A stretch of DNA of 64,000 nucleotides, from assembly GCF_022538185.1 (NCBI RefSeq), contig NZ_JAKYXC010000006.1, positions 124,001-188,000 of the forward strand, in the 5' to 3' direction. Source of the DNA: Microbacterium sp. CFH 31415. GTDB taxonomy: Bacteria; Actinomycetota; Actinomycetes; Actinomycetales; Microbacteriaceae. The position numbers and the translations under genes were made by a program. The notes under the pieces are model-generated. The model saw only the letters and a list, made by a program, of their open reading frames with translations. It searched no databases and had not been told where the DNA came from. Positions 49,337 through 57,202 of this stretch are shown in pieces; the first letter of the stretch is position 1, and every line of letters begins with the position of its first letter.

Positions 49337-49364
49337 TGGGTTCAAATCCCACCGTCACCGCCAC
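49337..49364. other. attR: 28-bp copy of tRNA-Ser 3' end
   Basis: This segment repeats 33404-33431 exactly, from the T arm to the CCA and one further C. Only the tRNA 3' third is present here, so it is not a tRNA gene. It marks the right junction of the first island and probably the left junction of a second. Confidence 0.9.
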
Positions 49365-49369
49365 GAAAG

Positions 49370-49410
49370 GGACCTCGAGATCCGCAATTTTCTGCGGAGA
49401 ATCGAGGTCC
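49370..49410 (+). terminator. Terminator after attR
   Basis: GGACCTCGA (49370-49378) pairs with TCGAGGTCC (49402-49410), with an inner TCCGCA/TGCGGA stem, then TTCTCATTT. It sits where a tRNA terminator would lie before the first island entered, or was brought in by the second element. Confidence 0.75.
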
Positions 49411-49426
49411 TTCTCATTTGGCGGGG

Positions 49427-49640
49427 TCACGCTGCCAACGAGGTGCTGACACTCCGGGCTGCGCGAGCGTGATCGAGCGCCTCGGCAACGGCGTCTGGAT
49501 CGTCACCGAAGAGATCGCCGAAGACTCGAGCGTCATCGCGGCGGACGCATGCCCGAGTATCCGTTGGGCCGCCTTCGGTCATGAGTTCCCGTCGGCTCGA
49601 CGTCGCTGGCCTCGAGCGGAGTGAGTGAGCCGCGCCACCC
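49427..49640 (-). pseudogene. Second integrase remnant, frameshifted
   Basis: Minus-strand bases 49575-49528 encode KAAQRILGHASAAMTL, matching VQRMLGHASAAMTL of the integrase at 33538. The downstream part (VFGDLFGDDPDAVAEALDHA, ending at the TGA at 49427) is in another frame, so at least one frameshift lies near 49530, exactly where the nucleophile Tyr should be. A stop lies in frame just upstream. The left part of the gene is unrecognisable; my 49640 end is approximate. Position and direction relative to the att copy are the same as for the first integrase. Confidence 0.75.
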
Positions 49641-49760
49641 GGGCGAGCGGGCGGGGCCAGGACATCATCGTGCACCACGGAATCCGAATTGCGAACAATC
49701 GTGCGACATGCGAACCTGGCTGTGAGCGGGGCATCGGAAGCCCATGAACAGGAGGCCTGC
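49641..49760. other. Upstream region of second cargo cluster
   Basis: No gene is seen. The region leads from the integrase remnant to the DUF3225 gene and probably holds its promoter; AGGAGG at 49750-49755 is the ribosome binding site. Confidence 0.5.
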
Positions 49761-50216
49761 GTGGTCCAACCGGCGTTCCAGGTGATCGATGAATCGGACA
49801 CCTCATCCTTCGGCGCCGATCAGCGTGCCATTTGGCACGAGCAGAAGGCCATCTACACGGCCTTCCTCGCCGGCGACCGGGCGCGCATCGATCGTCACAT
49901 CCACCCCGACGCCACCATCTGGGACGCCGTCACCGAGCGCATCGCGCGAGGGCTCGGCGAACTCGATGCGATCCGCGCCACCCGCCCCGCCGGCGACGCG
50001 CAGCCGGTCACGACCCGAGTCGAGGTCGACGACCCGATCATCGACGTCTCGGGCGACCTCGCCGTCGGGCGGCATCTGCTGCGCGTCGAGGAGCACGGCC
50101 CCGAAGGCGGCGTGCGTCAGCTCATGCGCGTCAGCCAGGGCTGGCGCCGCATCGACGGCGTCTGGCACATCATCCACTCCCACGAAGACCTGTTCTCGGT
50201 CGAGCCGCTCGCCTGA
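49761..50216 (+). CDS. DUF3225 / AtzH-like NTF2-fold protein
   Basis: This 151-residue protein has the pattern of the DUF3225/AtzH family: YTAFLAGDRARIDRHIHPDA, TIWDAVTERIARGLGELDAI and a C-terminal WHIIHSHEDLF. The fold is NTF2/SnoaL-like. AtzH is reported to hydrolyse an amide intermediate of cyanuric acid breakdown; most relatives are uncharacterised and sit in amidase or oxidase clusters. I chose GTG 49761 because AGGAGG is five bases upstream; the frame from 49689 is longer but has no such site. The M24 gene follows after 30 bp. A paralogue is at 61226. Confidence 0.75.
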   Translation: MVQPAFQVIDESDTSSFGADQRAIWHEQKAIYTAFLAGDRARIDRHIHPDATIWDAVTERIARGLGELDAIRATRPAGDAQPVTTRVEVDDPIIDVSGDLAVGRHLLRVEEHGPEGGVRQLMRVSQGWRRIDGVWHIIHSHEDLFSVEPLA

Positions 50217-50246
50217 GCGGCCGGCCCCCTCTAGAAAGGACCCCCC

Positions 50247-51455
50247 TTGGCCATCGACTACGTCTCGCGCCGCGCTCGTCTCGATGAGCGGCTGGATGCC
50301 GCGGGCATCGACGTGCTGTTCCTCCCGGCATCCCAGACCGACCTCGAGTACTTCACCGGTCTCGAGCGCGGCGTGCCGTCCTTCGGCAACATCGGCTACA
50401 CGAACCACTGGATCTCGGGCGCGTTCTTCTCGCCCGGCAAGGAGCCGCTGTTCGTGCTCACCCGCCACCACCAGGAGTTCCACCTTCCGGGCGGTGTCGC
50501 GGGCGACATCGTCACGGCGACCGAGTCCGACGACGGCGCCGAGGTCTTCCGCCGCGCCTTCGACGCGTTCAAAGCCCGCCCGCGCCACGTCGCGGTCGCC
50601 GGTGCGCCGAGCGACGAGTCATGTGTGCACGAGTCGGGCGCGAAGGAGCGCATCGCGGTCAGCGGACGCACCTGGGCCGAGACGACCCTCCAGCTGCGTG
50701 AGCACCGCCCCGATGCCGAGTTCAGCGTGGCCGACGGTATCCTCAACGGCATCCGTCGCATCAAGGACGCCCACGAGATCGAGCTCATGACCGAGGCCTC
50801 GCGCATGGTCGACCAGGTGATGGCTGCGGTGAGCGACAAAGTGGTCGCGGGCATCACCGAACTCGAGCTGGCGTCCGAGATCGACCTGCGCATCCGTCAG
50901 CTGGGCTCGCCCTCCTCGTCGTTCGATACCGCGGTGTGGGCTATGGGCAAGGGGATCGAGCGCGACGCGAGCGAGCGGCTGTCGCGCAAGGCGCTGCCCG
51001 ATCGTGCGGGCGTGAACTTCGACTTCGGTGCGATCGTCGAGGGGTACTGCTCGGACTTCGGGCGCACCGTGCACATCGGGCAGCCTGATGAGGAGTACGA
51101 GCGCGTGTACGACATCGTCATGGCGGCGCAGGAGGCCGGTCGCAAGGCGGCCGTTCCGGGCGCGACCGGCGGAGACGTCCACCGCGCCACGCGCGCCGTG
51201 ATCGAGGAGGCGGGTTACGGGGACTGGTTCCGCCACCGCACGGGTCACAACATCGGCAAGGACGTGCACGAGCTGCCCTACATCTCAGAGGAGGACGAGA
51301 CGCCTCTCGAGCCGGGGATGATGTTCACGATCGAGCCGAGCGTGTTCTGGCCGGGTCGCGTCGGAGTTCGAGTCGAGGATGTCTTCCTGCTGACCGACAG
51401 CGGCGAGACGGTGAAGATCAACGAGCTCGACAACGACATGCGGGTGAACGACTGA
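50247..51455 (+). CDS. M24-family Xaa-Pro-type metallopeptidase
   Basis: This 402-residue protein has creatinase-like N-terminal and pita-bread C-terminal domains. Unlike the island's M24 protein it keeps the metal ligands: two Asp in NFDFGAIVEGYCSDFGRTVH, His in HRTGHNIGKDVHEL, Glu in MFTIEPSVFW and Glu in GVRVEDVFLL. Such enzymes cleave bonds next to proline or related imino acids. The start is TTG 50247 with AAAGGA upstream; no ATG or GTG fits better. Release of an imino acid for the oxidases further on is a reasonable inference. A strong terminator follows. Confidence 0.88.
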   Translation: MAIDYVSRRARLDERLDAAGIDVLFLPASQTDLEYFTGLERGVPSFGNIGYTNHWISGAFFSPGKEPLFVLTRHHQEFHLPGGVAGDIVTATESDDGAEVFRRAFDAFKARPRHVAVAGAPSDESCVHESGAKERIAVSGRTWAETTLQLREHRPDAEFSVADGILNGIRRIKDAHEIELMTEASRMVDQVMAAVSDKVVAGITELELASEIDLRIRQLGSPSSSFDTAVWAMGKGIERDASERLSRKALPDRAGVNFDFGAIVEGYCSDFGRTVHIGQPDEEYERVYDIVMAAQEAGRKAAVPGATGGDVHRATRAVIEEAGYGDWFRHRTGHNIGKDVHELPYISEEDETPLEPGMMFTIEPSVFWPGRVGVRVEDVFLLTDSGETVKINELDNDMRVND

Positions 51456-51476
51456 CCGCAGCATCCGGCTGTTCGG

Positions 51477-51509
51477 CCTGGCCCCCTTCGCACGAGCGAG
51501 GGGGCCAGG
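51477..51509 (+). terminator. Terminator after M24 peptidase gene
   Basis: CCTGGCCCCCTTCGC pairs with GCGAGGGGGCCAGG with one bulged T and an ACGA loop, followed by TCTCGTTT. It separates the DUF3225/M24 unit from the transporter operon. Confidence 0.85.
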
Positions 51510-51550
51510 TCTCGTTTGGGACTCGACTGGTGTTCGGGCGCGAGAAATGG

Positions 51551-51596
51551 TTGACAACGTTCGGACGCATAGTGAACACTCGTGCGTAGAACGAAC
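51551..51596. promoter_or_regulatory. Promoter and IclR-type operator candidate before transporter operon
   Basis: TTGACA (51551-51556) may be a -35 element. Overlapping it is a symmetric arrangement GTTCG-g-ACGCA ... TGCGT-AGAA-CGAAC. The central minus-strand bases 51578-51566 read TGTTCACTATGCG, close to motifs at 57152 and 60101. Binding by the IclR protein at 55401 is inference. Confidence 0.45.
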
Positions 51597-51676
51597 ACAG
51601 CAGGCGTGAAGAAGCGCGGGGGATGCCGCCCCCGAGGTCCCCTGATCACGCCCATCGACCCGAAGGAGCAGTCCCG

Positions 51677-52615
51677 ATGAAAACCACTGCATCGAGCCGG
51701 ATTCTCGTCGGCCTCGCGGCCTGCACTGCACTGGGCCTCGCGCTCGCCGGCTGCGCGGGCGACTCCGGAGGCGGCGACGACGCCGGCTCCGGTGGCAGCG
51801 TCGAAGTCGCCGGCGTCACCATCCAGAAGAACGACGAACTCGCCGCGATGGTTCCCGACGACGTCGCCGAGCGCGGCACGCTGACGGCCATCCAGTTCGA
51901 CAACGCCCCCGCCGACACCTTCGTGGGCGAGGACGACCAGATCACCGGGTGGGGCCCCGACCTCGGCCGCGCCGTCGCCGGCCTCCTCGGACTCGAGTAC
52001 ACCGCGGAGGTCTCGGGCGCATTCGACACGTTCATCCCCGGCATCGAGAACGGCCGCTTCGACAGCTCGTGGGCATCGATCATCGTCACGCAGGAGCGCC
52101 TCGACGTCGTCGACATCGTCGCGGTCCACGAGAGCACCACCGGCGTCATCACCAAGGAGGACGCGGGGCTCGACATCAGCACCCCCGAAGACCTCTGCGG
52201 CCTCCGGGTCGGAGCGCTCGCGGGCTCGGCGTTCCTCATCCAGCTCGACGAGATCATCGCCACCTGCGAAGACGCCGGTGAGGATGCCCCGACCGTCGAC
52301 TCGTTCCCCCAGCAGGGTGCTGCACTGCTCGCGGTGAGCTCCGACCGCATCGACGCCTTCATGACCGCGAAGGGTCAGCTCTCGTGGCTCGTCCGTGAGG
52401 ACAGCAGCGCCGAGGGGCTCGAGATCCAGCCGCTCGACTACCAGCCCAACCTCGAGGGCGTCGCCGTCGGCAAGGACTCGGGTCTGACCGAGGTGATCGC
52501 CGCCGCCATGAACCAGCTCATCGAAGACGGCTCATACGAGCAGATCATGGGCTACTGGGACATCGACTTCGGTCTGCTCGACGAAGCCGTCGTGAACCCC
52601 GACGTCGCCCAGTGA
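51677..52615 (+). CDS. Polar amino acid ABC transporter, substrate-binding lipoprotein
   Basis: This 312-residue family-3 binding protein has a lipoprotein signal ending LALAGC (Cys near 25) and a Gly/Ser/Asp-rich linker. The body starts DDVAERGTLTAIQFDNAPAD and has GWGPDLGRAVAGLLGLEYTA and MNQLIEDGSYEQIMGYWDID. Two Cys (LCGLRVG, ATCEDAG) match the disulfide pair of the island paralogue at 35674. GAAGGAG precedes the ATG. It heads a four-gene operon with the SDR-like gene, permease and ATPase. Ligand unknown. Confidence 0.92.
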   Translation: MKTTASSRILVGLAACTALGLALAGCAGDSGGGDDAGSGGSVEVAGVTIQKNDELAAMVPDDVAERGTLTAIQFDNAPADTFVGEDDQITGWGPDLGRAVAGLLGLEYTAEVSGAFDTFIPGIENGRFDSSWASIIVTQERLDVVDIVAVHESTTGVITKEDAGLDISTPEDLCGLRVGALAGSAFLIQLDEIIATCEDAGEDAPTVDSFPQQGAALLAVSSDRIDAFMTAKGQLSWLVREDSSAEGLEIQPLDYQPNLEGVAVGKDSGLTEVIAAAMNQLIEDGSYEQIMGYWDIDFGLLDEAVVNPDVAQ

Positions 52616-52637
52616 CCGTCCGATCCTGAACGGCGAC

Positions 52638-53432
52638 ATGCACACCGCACGCCCCGTACGGGCACGCAGCATCTGCCTCGACGGCCGCACCGCGCTCGTC
52701 CTGGGCGCGGTCGGGGAACTGGGCCGCGCCGCGGCGACGGCACTCGCGTCCCTCGGCGCCCGTGTGGTCGTCGCGGACGACGACCACACGGCGCTCGAGG
52801 GCGAATACGGCGGGGATGAGCGCTTCGATGTTCCCTCGGCGACCACCTCCTCCGCCGGGGGACTCGAAGCCCTCGCCGCCGAGCTCCCCGAGATCGACGT
52901 GCTTATCCATCGTCCGCTCGACGCTCACGGCGCATCGGAGACCGGGCAGGCGGAGTCCGGGTTGGAAGCGATCCGGCACTTCGTGCCCGCAATGACGAGG
53001 CGCCGGCGCGGATCGATCATCACCCTGACGTGCTCGACCACGACACGTCCGGCGGGTGCCCGCGGGCTCACGGCCTCGCCGGCGGGACGCGACCTCCACC
53101 AGGTGGTGCGCGGACTCGCGAGCGAGCTGCGGCCCTTCGGCGTGCGTGTGAACGCGGTCGAACCTCACGGGATCGAACCCACGGCGGCCGTCGCATTCCT
53201 GGCCTCGGACTCGTCCGCCCACGTCACCGGCGCGGTCCTGGCCGTGGAGAGCGGGTGGTCGGCGCTGAACAACCTCGACGAGCGGCGCGCCACCACCGCG
53301 TCGCTGCATCCGCTGGGCGCTCGGCTCGCCGTCGACGCGCGAGCACGGGGCGCGCGGCTGGCTGCTCTGCCGCTGCCGGAGTACGACACCGACACGATGA
53401 ATGAGGAAGCCTATGAGCGACGGCGCGCCTGA
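52638..53432 (+). CDS. Degenerate SDR-fold protein
   Basis: This 264-residue protein has the Rossmann fold of short-chain dehydrogenases (ALVLGAVGELGRAAATALAS; later HVTGAVLAVESGWSAL) but lacks the catalytic YxxxK: the position reads LTASPAGRDLHQVV. The usual NAG motif reads HRP. It is therefore unlikely to be a normal oxidoreductase and may bind a cofactor or have another role. It lies between the binding protein and the permease, overlapping the permease start, so it is translated with the transporter. It is distinct from the intact SDR at 56283. Confidence 0.7.
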   Translation: MHTARPVRARSICLDGRTALVLGAVGELGRAAATALASLGARVVVADDDHTALEGEYGGDERFDVPSATTSSAGGLEALAAELPEIDVLIHRPLDAHGASETGQAESGLEAIRHFVPAMTRRRRGSIITLTCSTTTRPAGARGLTASPAGRDLHQVVRGLASELRPFGVRVNAVEPHGIEPTAAVAFLASDSSAHVTGAVLAVESGWSALNNLDERRATTASLHPLGARLAVDARARGARLAALPLPEYDTDTMNEEAYERRRA

Positions 53433-54420
53433 GGATCGCCCGGGCCGCGGTCCGCTGACCACGACGCTGCAGATCGGCCGCGAACCAACGGGGCCGCGCG
53501 TGCGTCACAACAGCGGACGGCGTCTCGCGGCGAAGATCGGCGGCTGGGTCCTGCGGATCCTGGTCGTGCTTATCGTGCTCGAGATCGTCTCGAAGTTCCT
53601 CACCGCCGACGCGATGCGGTGGGATGTCGTCGCCGAGTACCTGTTCAGCCCCAAGGTGCTGCAGGGTGTCGGCCTGACGCTCATCCTCACCGTTGTCGCG
53701 ATGATCCTCGGCTGCCTGATCGGCCTGGTGCTCGCCCTGATGAAGATCTCGAACAGCCTGCTGTTCAACGTCGCCGCCGATGGCTACATCTGGATCTTCC
53801 GCGGCACCCCGCTGCTGGTCCAGCTGCTCTTCTGGTACAACCTCGCGAGCTTCCTTCCCAAGCTGACCCTCGGCATCCCGTTCGGCCCGCAGTGGCTCGA
53901 GTTCGACACCAACACGGTGATCACGTCGCTCGTCGCGGCACTGCTCGGACTGGGCCTCAACGAGGGCGCCTACATGTCCGAGATCATCCGTGCCGGCATC
54001 CAGTCGGTCGATCAGGGGCAGAGCGAAGCGGCCGCCGCGCTCGGGATGTCGCGCCGCCGCGCGATGCGCCGGATCGTGCTGCCGCAGGCCATGCGCGTCA
54101 TCGTGCCGCCGACCGGCAACCAGGTGATCTCGATGCTCAAGGGCACGAGCCTCGTCAGCATCGTCGCGATCAGCGAGCTCCTCTATACGGTGCAGGTGAT
54201 CTACGCGCGCACGTTCGAGACGATCCCGCTGCTCGTGGTCGCCTGCATCTGGTATCTCGTCCTCACCACCGTGCTGTCGATCGGCCAGCACTACATCGAG
54301 CGCTATTACGCACGCGGTGCGACCCGGAGCGCACCTGACACGTACGCCACGAAGCTGCGCAAGCTGATGGGGCGCACCACGCCGATCACCTTCGAGGCGA
54401 AAGAGCAGGATCGCGTATGA
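53413..54420 (+). CDS. Polar amino acid ABC transporter permease
   Basis: This 335-residue permease has a long N-terminal cytoplasmic tail (about 45 residues) and about five membrane helices, the first near [15 protein letters not shown] region. Conserved stretches are [36 protein letters not shown] and the EAA loop [20 protein letters not shown]. It is a paralogue of the permease at 38070. I chose ATG 53413 because GAGGA is 5-6 bases upstream; ATG 53401 is the alternative. It overlaps the upstream SDR-like gene and ends in ATGA with the ATPase. Confidence 0.92.
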   Translation: MSDGAPEDRPGRGPLTTTLQIGREPTGPRVRHNSGRRLAAKIGGWVLRILVVLIVLEIVSKFLTADAMRWDVVAEYLFSPKVLQGVGLTLILTVVAMILGCLIGLVLALMKISNSLLFNVAADGYIWIFRGTPLLVQLLFWYNLASFLPKLTLGIPFGPQWLEFDTNTVITSLVAALLGLGLNEGAYMSEIIRAGIQSVDQGQSEAAAALGMSRRRAMRRIVLPQAMRVIVPPTGNQVISMLKGTSLVSIVAISELLYTVQVIYARTFETIPLLVVACIWYLVLTTVLSIGQHYIERYYARGATRSAPDTYATKLRKLMGRTTPITFEAKEQDRV

Positions 54421-55214
54421 CCACGCTTGCCGAGCCCATCGTCCGCATCCAGTCGGTGAGCAAGAACTTCGGCCCGCTGGAGGTGCTCCACGGTGTCGAC
54501 CTCGAGGTGTTCCGCGGCGAGGTCGTGTGCGTCATCGGCCCCTCGGGGTCGGGCAAGTCGACGCTCCTGCGCTGCATAAACCACCTCGAGGCCCCCAGTG
54601 CCGGCGTCGTCTGGCTGGACGGCGAGACCATCGGCGTGCGCGAGAGTCGTGGGCAGCTGGTCGAGGTGCCCCCGGCGGAACTCGCCCGGCAGCGCACCGA
54701 GATCGGGATGGTGTTCCAGAGCTTCAACCTGTTCGGTCACATGACGGTGCTGGAGAACATCATCGAGGCGCCCACCCAGGTGCTGGGCACGCCCAGGGCG
54801 GAGGCCGAGACCCACGCGAGGCAGCTGCTGGAGTGGGTGCGGCTCGAAGGCAAAGAGTCGACCTACCCCCGCCAGTTGTCGGGCGGTCAGCAGCAGCGAG
54901 CGGCGATCGCACGCGCGCTCGCGATGCGACCGCGGGTGATGCTGTTCGACGAGCCCACATCGGCCCTCGATCCCGAGACGGTGGGCGAGGTGCTCTCGGT
55001 CATGCGACGTCTCGCGTCCGAGGGGCTGACGATGATCGTCGTGACGCACGAGATCGAGTTCGCCCGCGAGGTCGCCGACCGTGTGGTGTTCATGGACGAC
55101 GGCCGCATCGTCGAGATGGGCACGCCGGAACAGGTTCTCGACTCGCCGCGCGAGGATCGCACGCAGAGATTCCTCTCGCGCATCCTCAACACACGCGCCG
55201 ACGTCGATGAGTGA
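54417..55214 (+). CDS. Polar amino acid ABC transporter ATPase
   Basis: This 265-residue ATPase has Walker [11 protein letters not shown] loop [15 protein letters not shown], signature LSGGQQQR, Walker [13 protein letters not shown] and switch His in IVVTHEIEF. It starts within the permease stop (ATGA). All motifs are intact. It ends the transporter operon, and an 11-bp-stem hairpin follows. It is paralogous to the ATPase at 38969. Confidence 0.95.
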   Translation: MTTLAEPIVRIQSVSKNFGPLEVLHGVDLEVFRGEVVCVIGPSGSGKSTLLRCINHLEAPSAGVVWLDGETIGVRESRGQLVEVPPAELARQRTEIGMVFQSFNLFGHMTVLENIIEAPTQVLGTPRAEAETHARQLLEWVRLEGKESTYPRQLSGGQQQRAAIARALAMRPRVMLFDEPTSALDPETVGEVLSVMRRLASEGLTMIVVTHEIEFAREVADRVVFMDDGRIVEMGTPEQVLDSPREDRTQRFLSRILNTRADVDE

Positions 55215-55220
55215 CCGGGC

Positions 55221-55259
55221 CGCCGCTCTGACCAGTCCTGTGCTCTGATCAGAGCGGCG
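55221..55259 (+). terminator. Terminator after transporter operon
   Basis: CGCCGCTCTGA pairs perfectly over 11 bp with TCAGAGCGGCG around a 17-base loop, 6 bp after the ATPase stop. Confidence 0.8.
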
Positions 55260-55400
55260 CGCCCTTCTTCCGCCCACGCAGCGCGTCACGAGCGGAGAGC
55301 CGGTGCCGAGCGGAGGGCCAGAGCGGGCGAAAGGATCCTCCCCCCGCGAATCATCCTCCGCCCGTCACGCGGGGCGACGTCGGCAGACCCGTGCCGCGAG

Positions 55401-56198
55401 TCATCGCTGCGCGCTGAGAAGCGCGATGTCGGAGCTGATCTGCGCGGTGGTCTCGAGGAGCGGCGGCAGGCAGTTCTCGATGAGCTCCTCGACGCTGACT
55501 CGCGATGTCGAGACGGTGACGTTGACGGCGCTGATGTAGGCGCCGGTGCGGGTGTCGACGACAGGCGCGGCGATCGACCGGGCGCCGAGGTCGAGCTCCT
55601 GGTTGTTCAGCGCCCAACCCTGCTCGCGCACCTGAGCGATGCGTTCACGCAGCTCCTGCTCGTCGGTGACGGTCTGCGGGGTGAACTTCTCGCGCGGGTA
55701 CTTGGCGAAGAATGCGTCGAGCTCGTCGGGGCTCATCGCCGACAGCAGCACGCGGCCCGTCGAGGTGCAGAAGGCGGGGATGCGGCGGCCGATGCTCACC
55801 CGCAGGGGCATGACGGACTCGGCGGCGGCGCGGGCGACGTAGACGATGTCGCCGTCGTCGTACTCGCATGCCGAGCACGACTCGCCCAGGCGGGTGGACA
55901 GTCTGCGCAGGTGGTCCTGGGTGGTGTCGACGCTCGATGACGACGAGAGGAACGCGTAGCCGAGATCGAGCACGCGCGGCCGCAGGTAGAAGCGGTTCTG
56001 CTGCATGCCGACGTAGCCGAGAGCCTCGAGGGTCAGCAGCGACCGCCGCGCCGAGGCGCGGCTGAGCCCGGCGATGCGCGCGACGTCGGCGAGGGTGAGC
56101 ATGGTGCGCTCGTCGGAGAAAGCCCGGATGACCGCGAGTCCTCGCGAAAGCGACTGAACGAATTCGCCCGAGGGTTGCCGGGGTTCGTCGGCATTCAT
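55401..56198 (-). CDS. IclR-family regulator (PcaR-like)
   Basis: This 265-residue regulator has an N-terminal winged helix (FVQSLSRGLAVIRAFS, then LADVARIAGLSRASARRSLL) and an IclR effector domain (ARAAAESVMPLRVSIGRRIP, CTSTGRVLLSAMSPDE). It is most like the PcaR/PobR branch, which binds 15-bp sites of the GTTCG...CGAAC type. Such a site lies at 57172-57186. It follows the SDR gene on the same strand by 84 bp and sits between the transporter and oxidase units, so it probably controls both. The natural effector is unknown. Confidence 0.9.
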   Translation of the reverse strand: MNADEPRQPSGEFVQSLSRGLAVIRAFSDERTMLTLADVARIAGLSRASARRSLLTLEALGYVGMQQNRFYLRPRVLDLGYAFLSSSSSVDTTQDHLRRLSTRLGESCSACEYDDGDIVYVARAAAESVMPLRVSIGRRIPAFCTSTGRVLLSAMSPDELDAFFAKYPREKFTPQTVTDEQELRERIAQVREQGWALNNQELDLGARSIAAPVVDTRTGAYISAVNVTVSTSRVSVEELIENCLPPLLETTAQISSDIALLSAQR

Positions 56199-56282
56199 GT
56201 CGTGCTCCCTCGGCGAAGATGCGGCGTTGCGGGTCGTCTCACCTTACTGATGGGCGCGCGCAGGTCCACACATCGACACAGG

Positions 56283-57089
56283 TCAGCGGATGTAGGACGC
56301 CCCGTTCACGTCGATCGTCGCACCGGTGAGGTGCCGCGTCCGGCCGCTCGCGAGCAGGGCGACGAGCTCGGCGATCTCGCTCGGGGGAACCATCTCGCGC
56401 ATGGTGAGCGTGTCGAGGAATGCCTGGCGCCCGCCGCGGTCCTCGCCCGCCGACGCCGACATCTGGGTGTCGACGACGCCCGGGGCGATGAGGTAGGCGA
56501 GCACGCCCTGGGTCGCGAAGGACCGGGCGACGGTCTTGATCGCGGCCGCGGTGGCCGCCTTCGACGCCGAGTAGCCGACGAGGTTGGCGTTGCCGGCGCC
56601 GCGCTGTGCGGCCCAGCTGCTGAGCCCGACGATCGATCCGCCGCCGTGATCGACGAAGTGCGCGACCGCACGGCGGATGAGGGTGAGCTGACTGCGCGTG
56701 TTCACCTGCAGGGCGAGGTCGAGCGCGGCATCCCATTCCTCGTCGGACGCGTCGAAGTCGACCTTGGGCATGACCGCGGCATTGAGCACCGCGACATCGA
56801 TGCGCCCCGCCCAGGCCGTGGCGTCGGACCAGAGCGTCGATGCGCCGTCCGCCTGCGAGAGGTCGGCCCGCACAAGGTGGGCCGTGCCCTCGGGGTAGCT
56901 CGAGATCGCGGCGCGGGCGCCGTCGGCGTTCGAGTTGTGGTGAGCGACGACCCGTGCTCCCGTGTTCGCGAGGCGTTCGACGATGGCGCGGCCGATGCCG
57001 GCGGACGCTCCGGTCACGAGCACCGTCCGGCCCGAGAGCTCGCCTGACGAGGCAGCCGCTCCTGTGAGCGAGGCGGGTGCAGAATCCAT
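56283..57089 (-). CDS. SDR-family oxidoreductase
   Basis: This 268-residue short-chain dehydrogenase has TGASAGIGRA near 30, NAAVMP, the catalytic Ser in GLSSWAAQRGAG and the YSASKAA active site, and ends GATIDVNGASYIR. All catalytic residues are present. ATG 57089 has GGAGGT upstream; the longer frame to 57287 would overlap the divergent gene. It diverges from the fused dehydrogenase gene over 113 bp with a GTTCG palindrome, and precedes the IclR gene. It probably reduces or oxidises an intermediate of the same pathway. Confidence 0.88.
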   Translation of the reverse strand: MDSAPASLTGAAASSGELSGRTVLVTGASAGIGRAIVERLANTGARVVAHHNSNADGARAAISSYPEGTAHLVRADLSQADGASTLWSDATAWAGRIDVAVLNAAVMPKVDFDASDEEWDAALDLALQVNTRSQLTLIRRAVAHFVDHGGGSIVGLSSWAAQRGAGNANLVGYSASKAATAAAIKTVARSFATQGVLAYLIAPGVVDTQMSASAGEDRGGRQAFLDTLTMREMVPPSEIAELVALLASGRTRHLTGATIDVNGASYIR

Positions 57090-57171
57090 GTGAGACCTCC
57101 GTCGGTCGTGGCGCGACAAAGCTGCGCGACGGTGACCAGCATACGGGGTAGTGTTCGTCATGCGACAAAAA

Positions 57172-57186
57172 GTTCGTACCGCGAAC
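57172..57186. promoter_or_regulatory. PcaR-type palindrome GTTCG-N5-CGAAC
   Basis: GTTCGTACCGCGAAC is a perfect 15-bp palindrome about 16 bp before the start of the dehydrogenase gene and in the divergent gap with the SDR. TGTTCGTCATGCG (57152-57164) is next to it. The spacing and sequence type are those known for PcaR-like IclR regulators, and one is encoded nearby. Confidence 0.55.
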
Positions 57187-57202
57187 GCTTCGAGGAGTTT
57201 GC

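Larger units (their letters stand above)
33404..49364. mobile_element. 15.9-kb genomic island in tRNA-Ser
   Basis: The element is bounded by 28-bp copies of the tRNA-Ser 3' end. It carries a tyrosine-recombinase gene beside attL (broken by an IS), a catabolic gene cluster (35.7-47.8 kb) and a gene-free right part. The tRNA stays intact at the left end, as is usual for integrases of this type. With the integrase truncated, it should be immobile unless helped in trans. Confidence 0.85.

Noticed and set aside
49337-49364. Second tRNA-Ser gene
   Set aside because: Only the T arm and acceptor 3' side are present; no anticodon arm or 5' acceptor strand lies upstream. It is an att copy.
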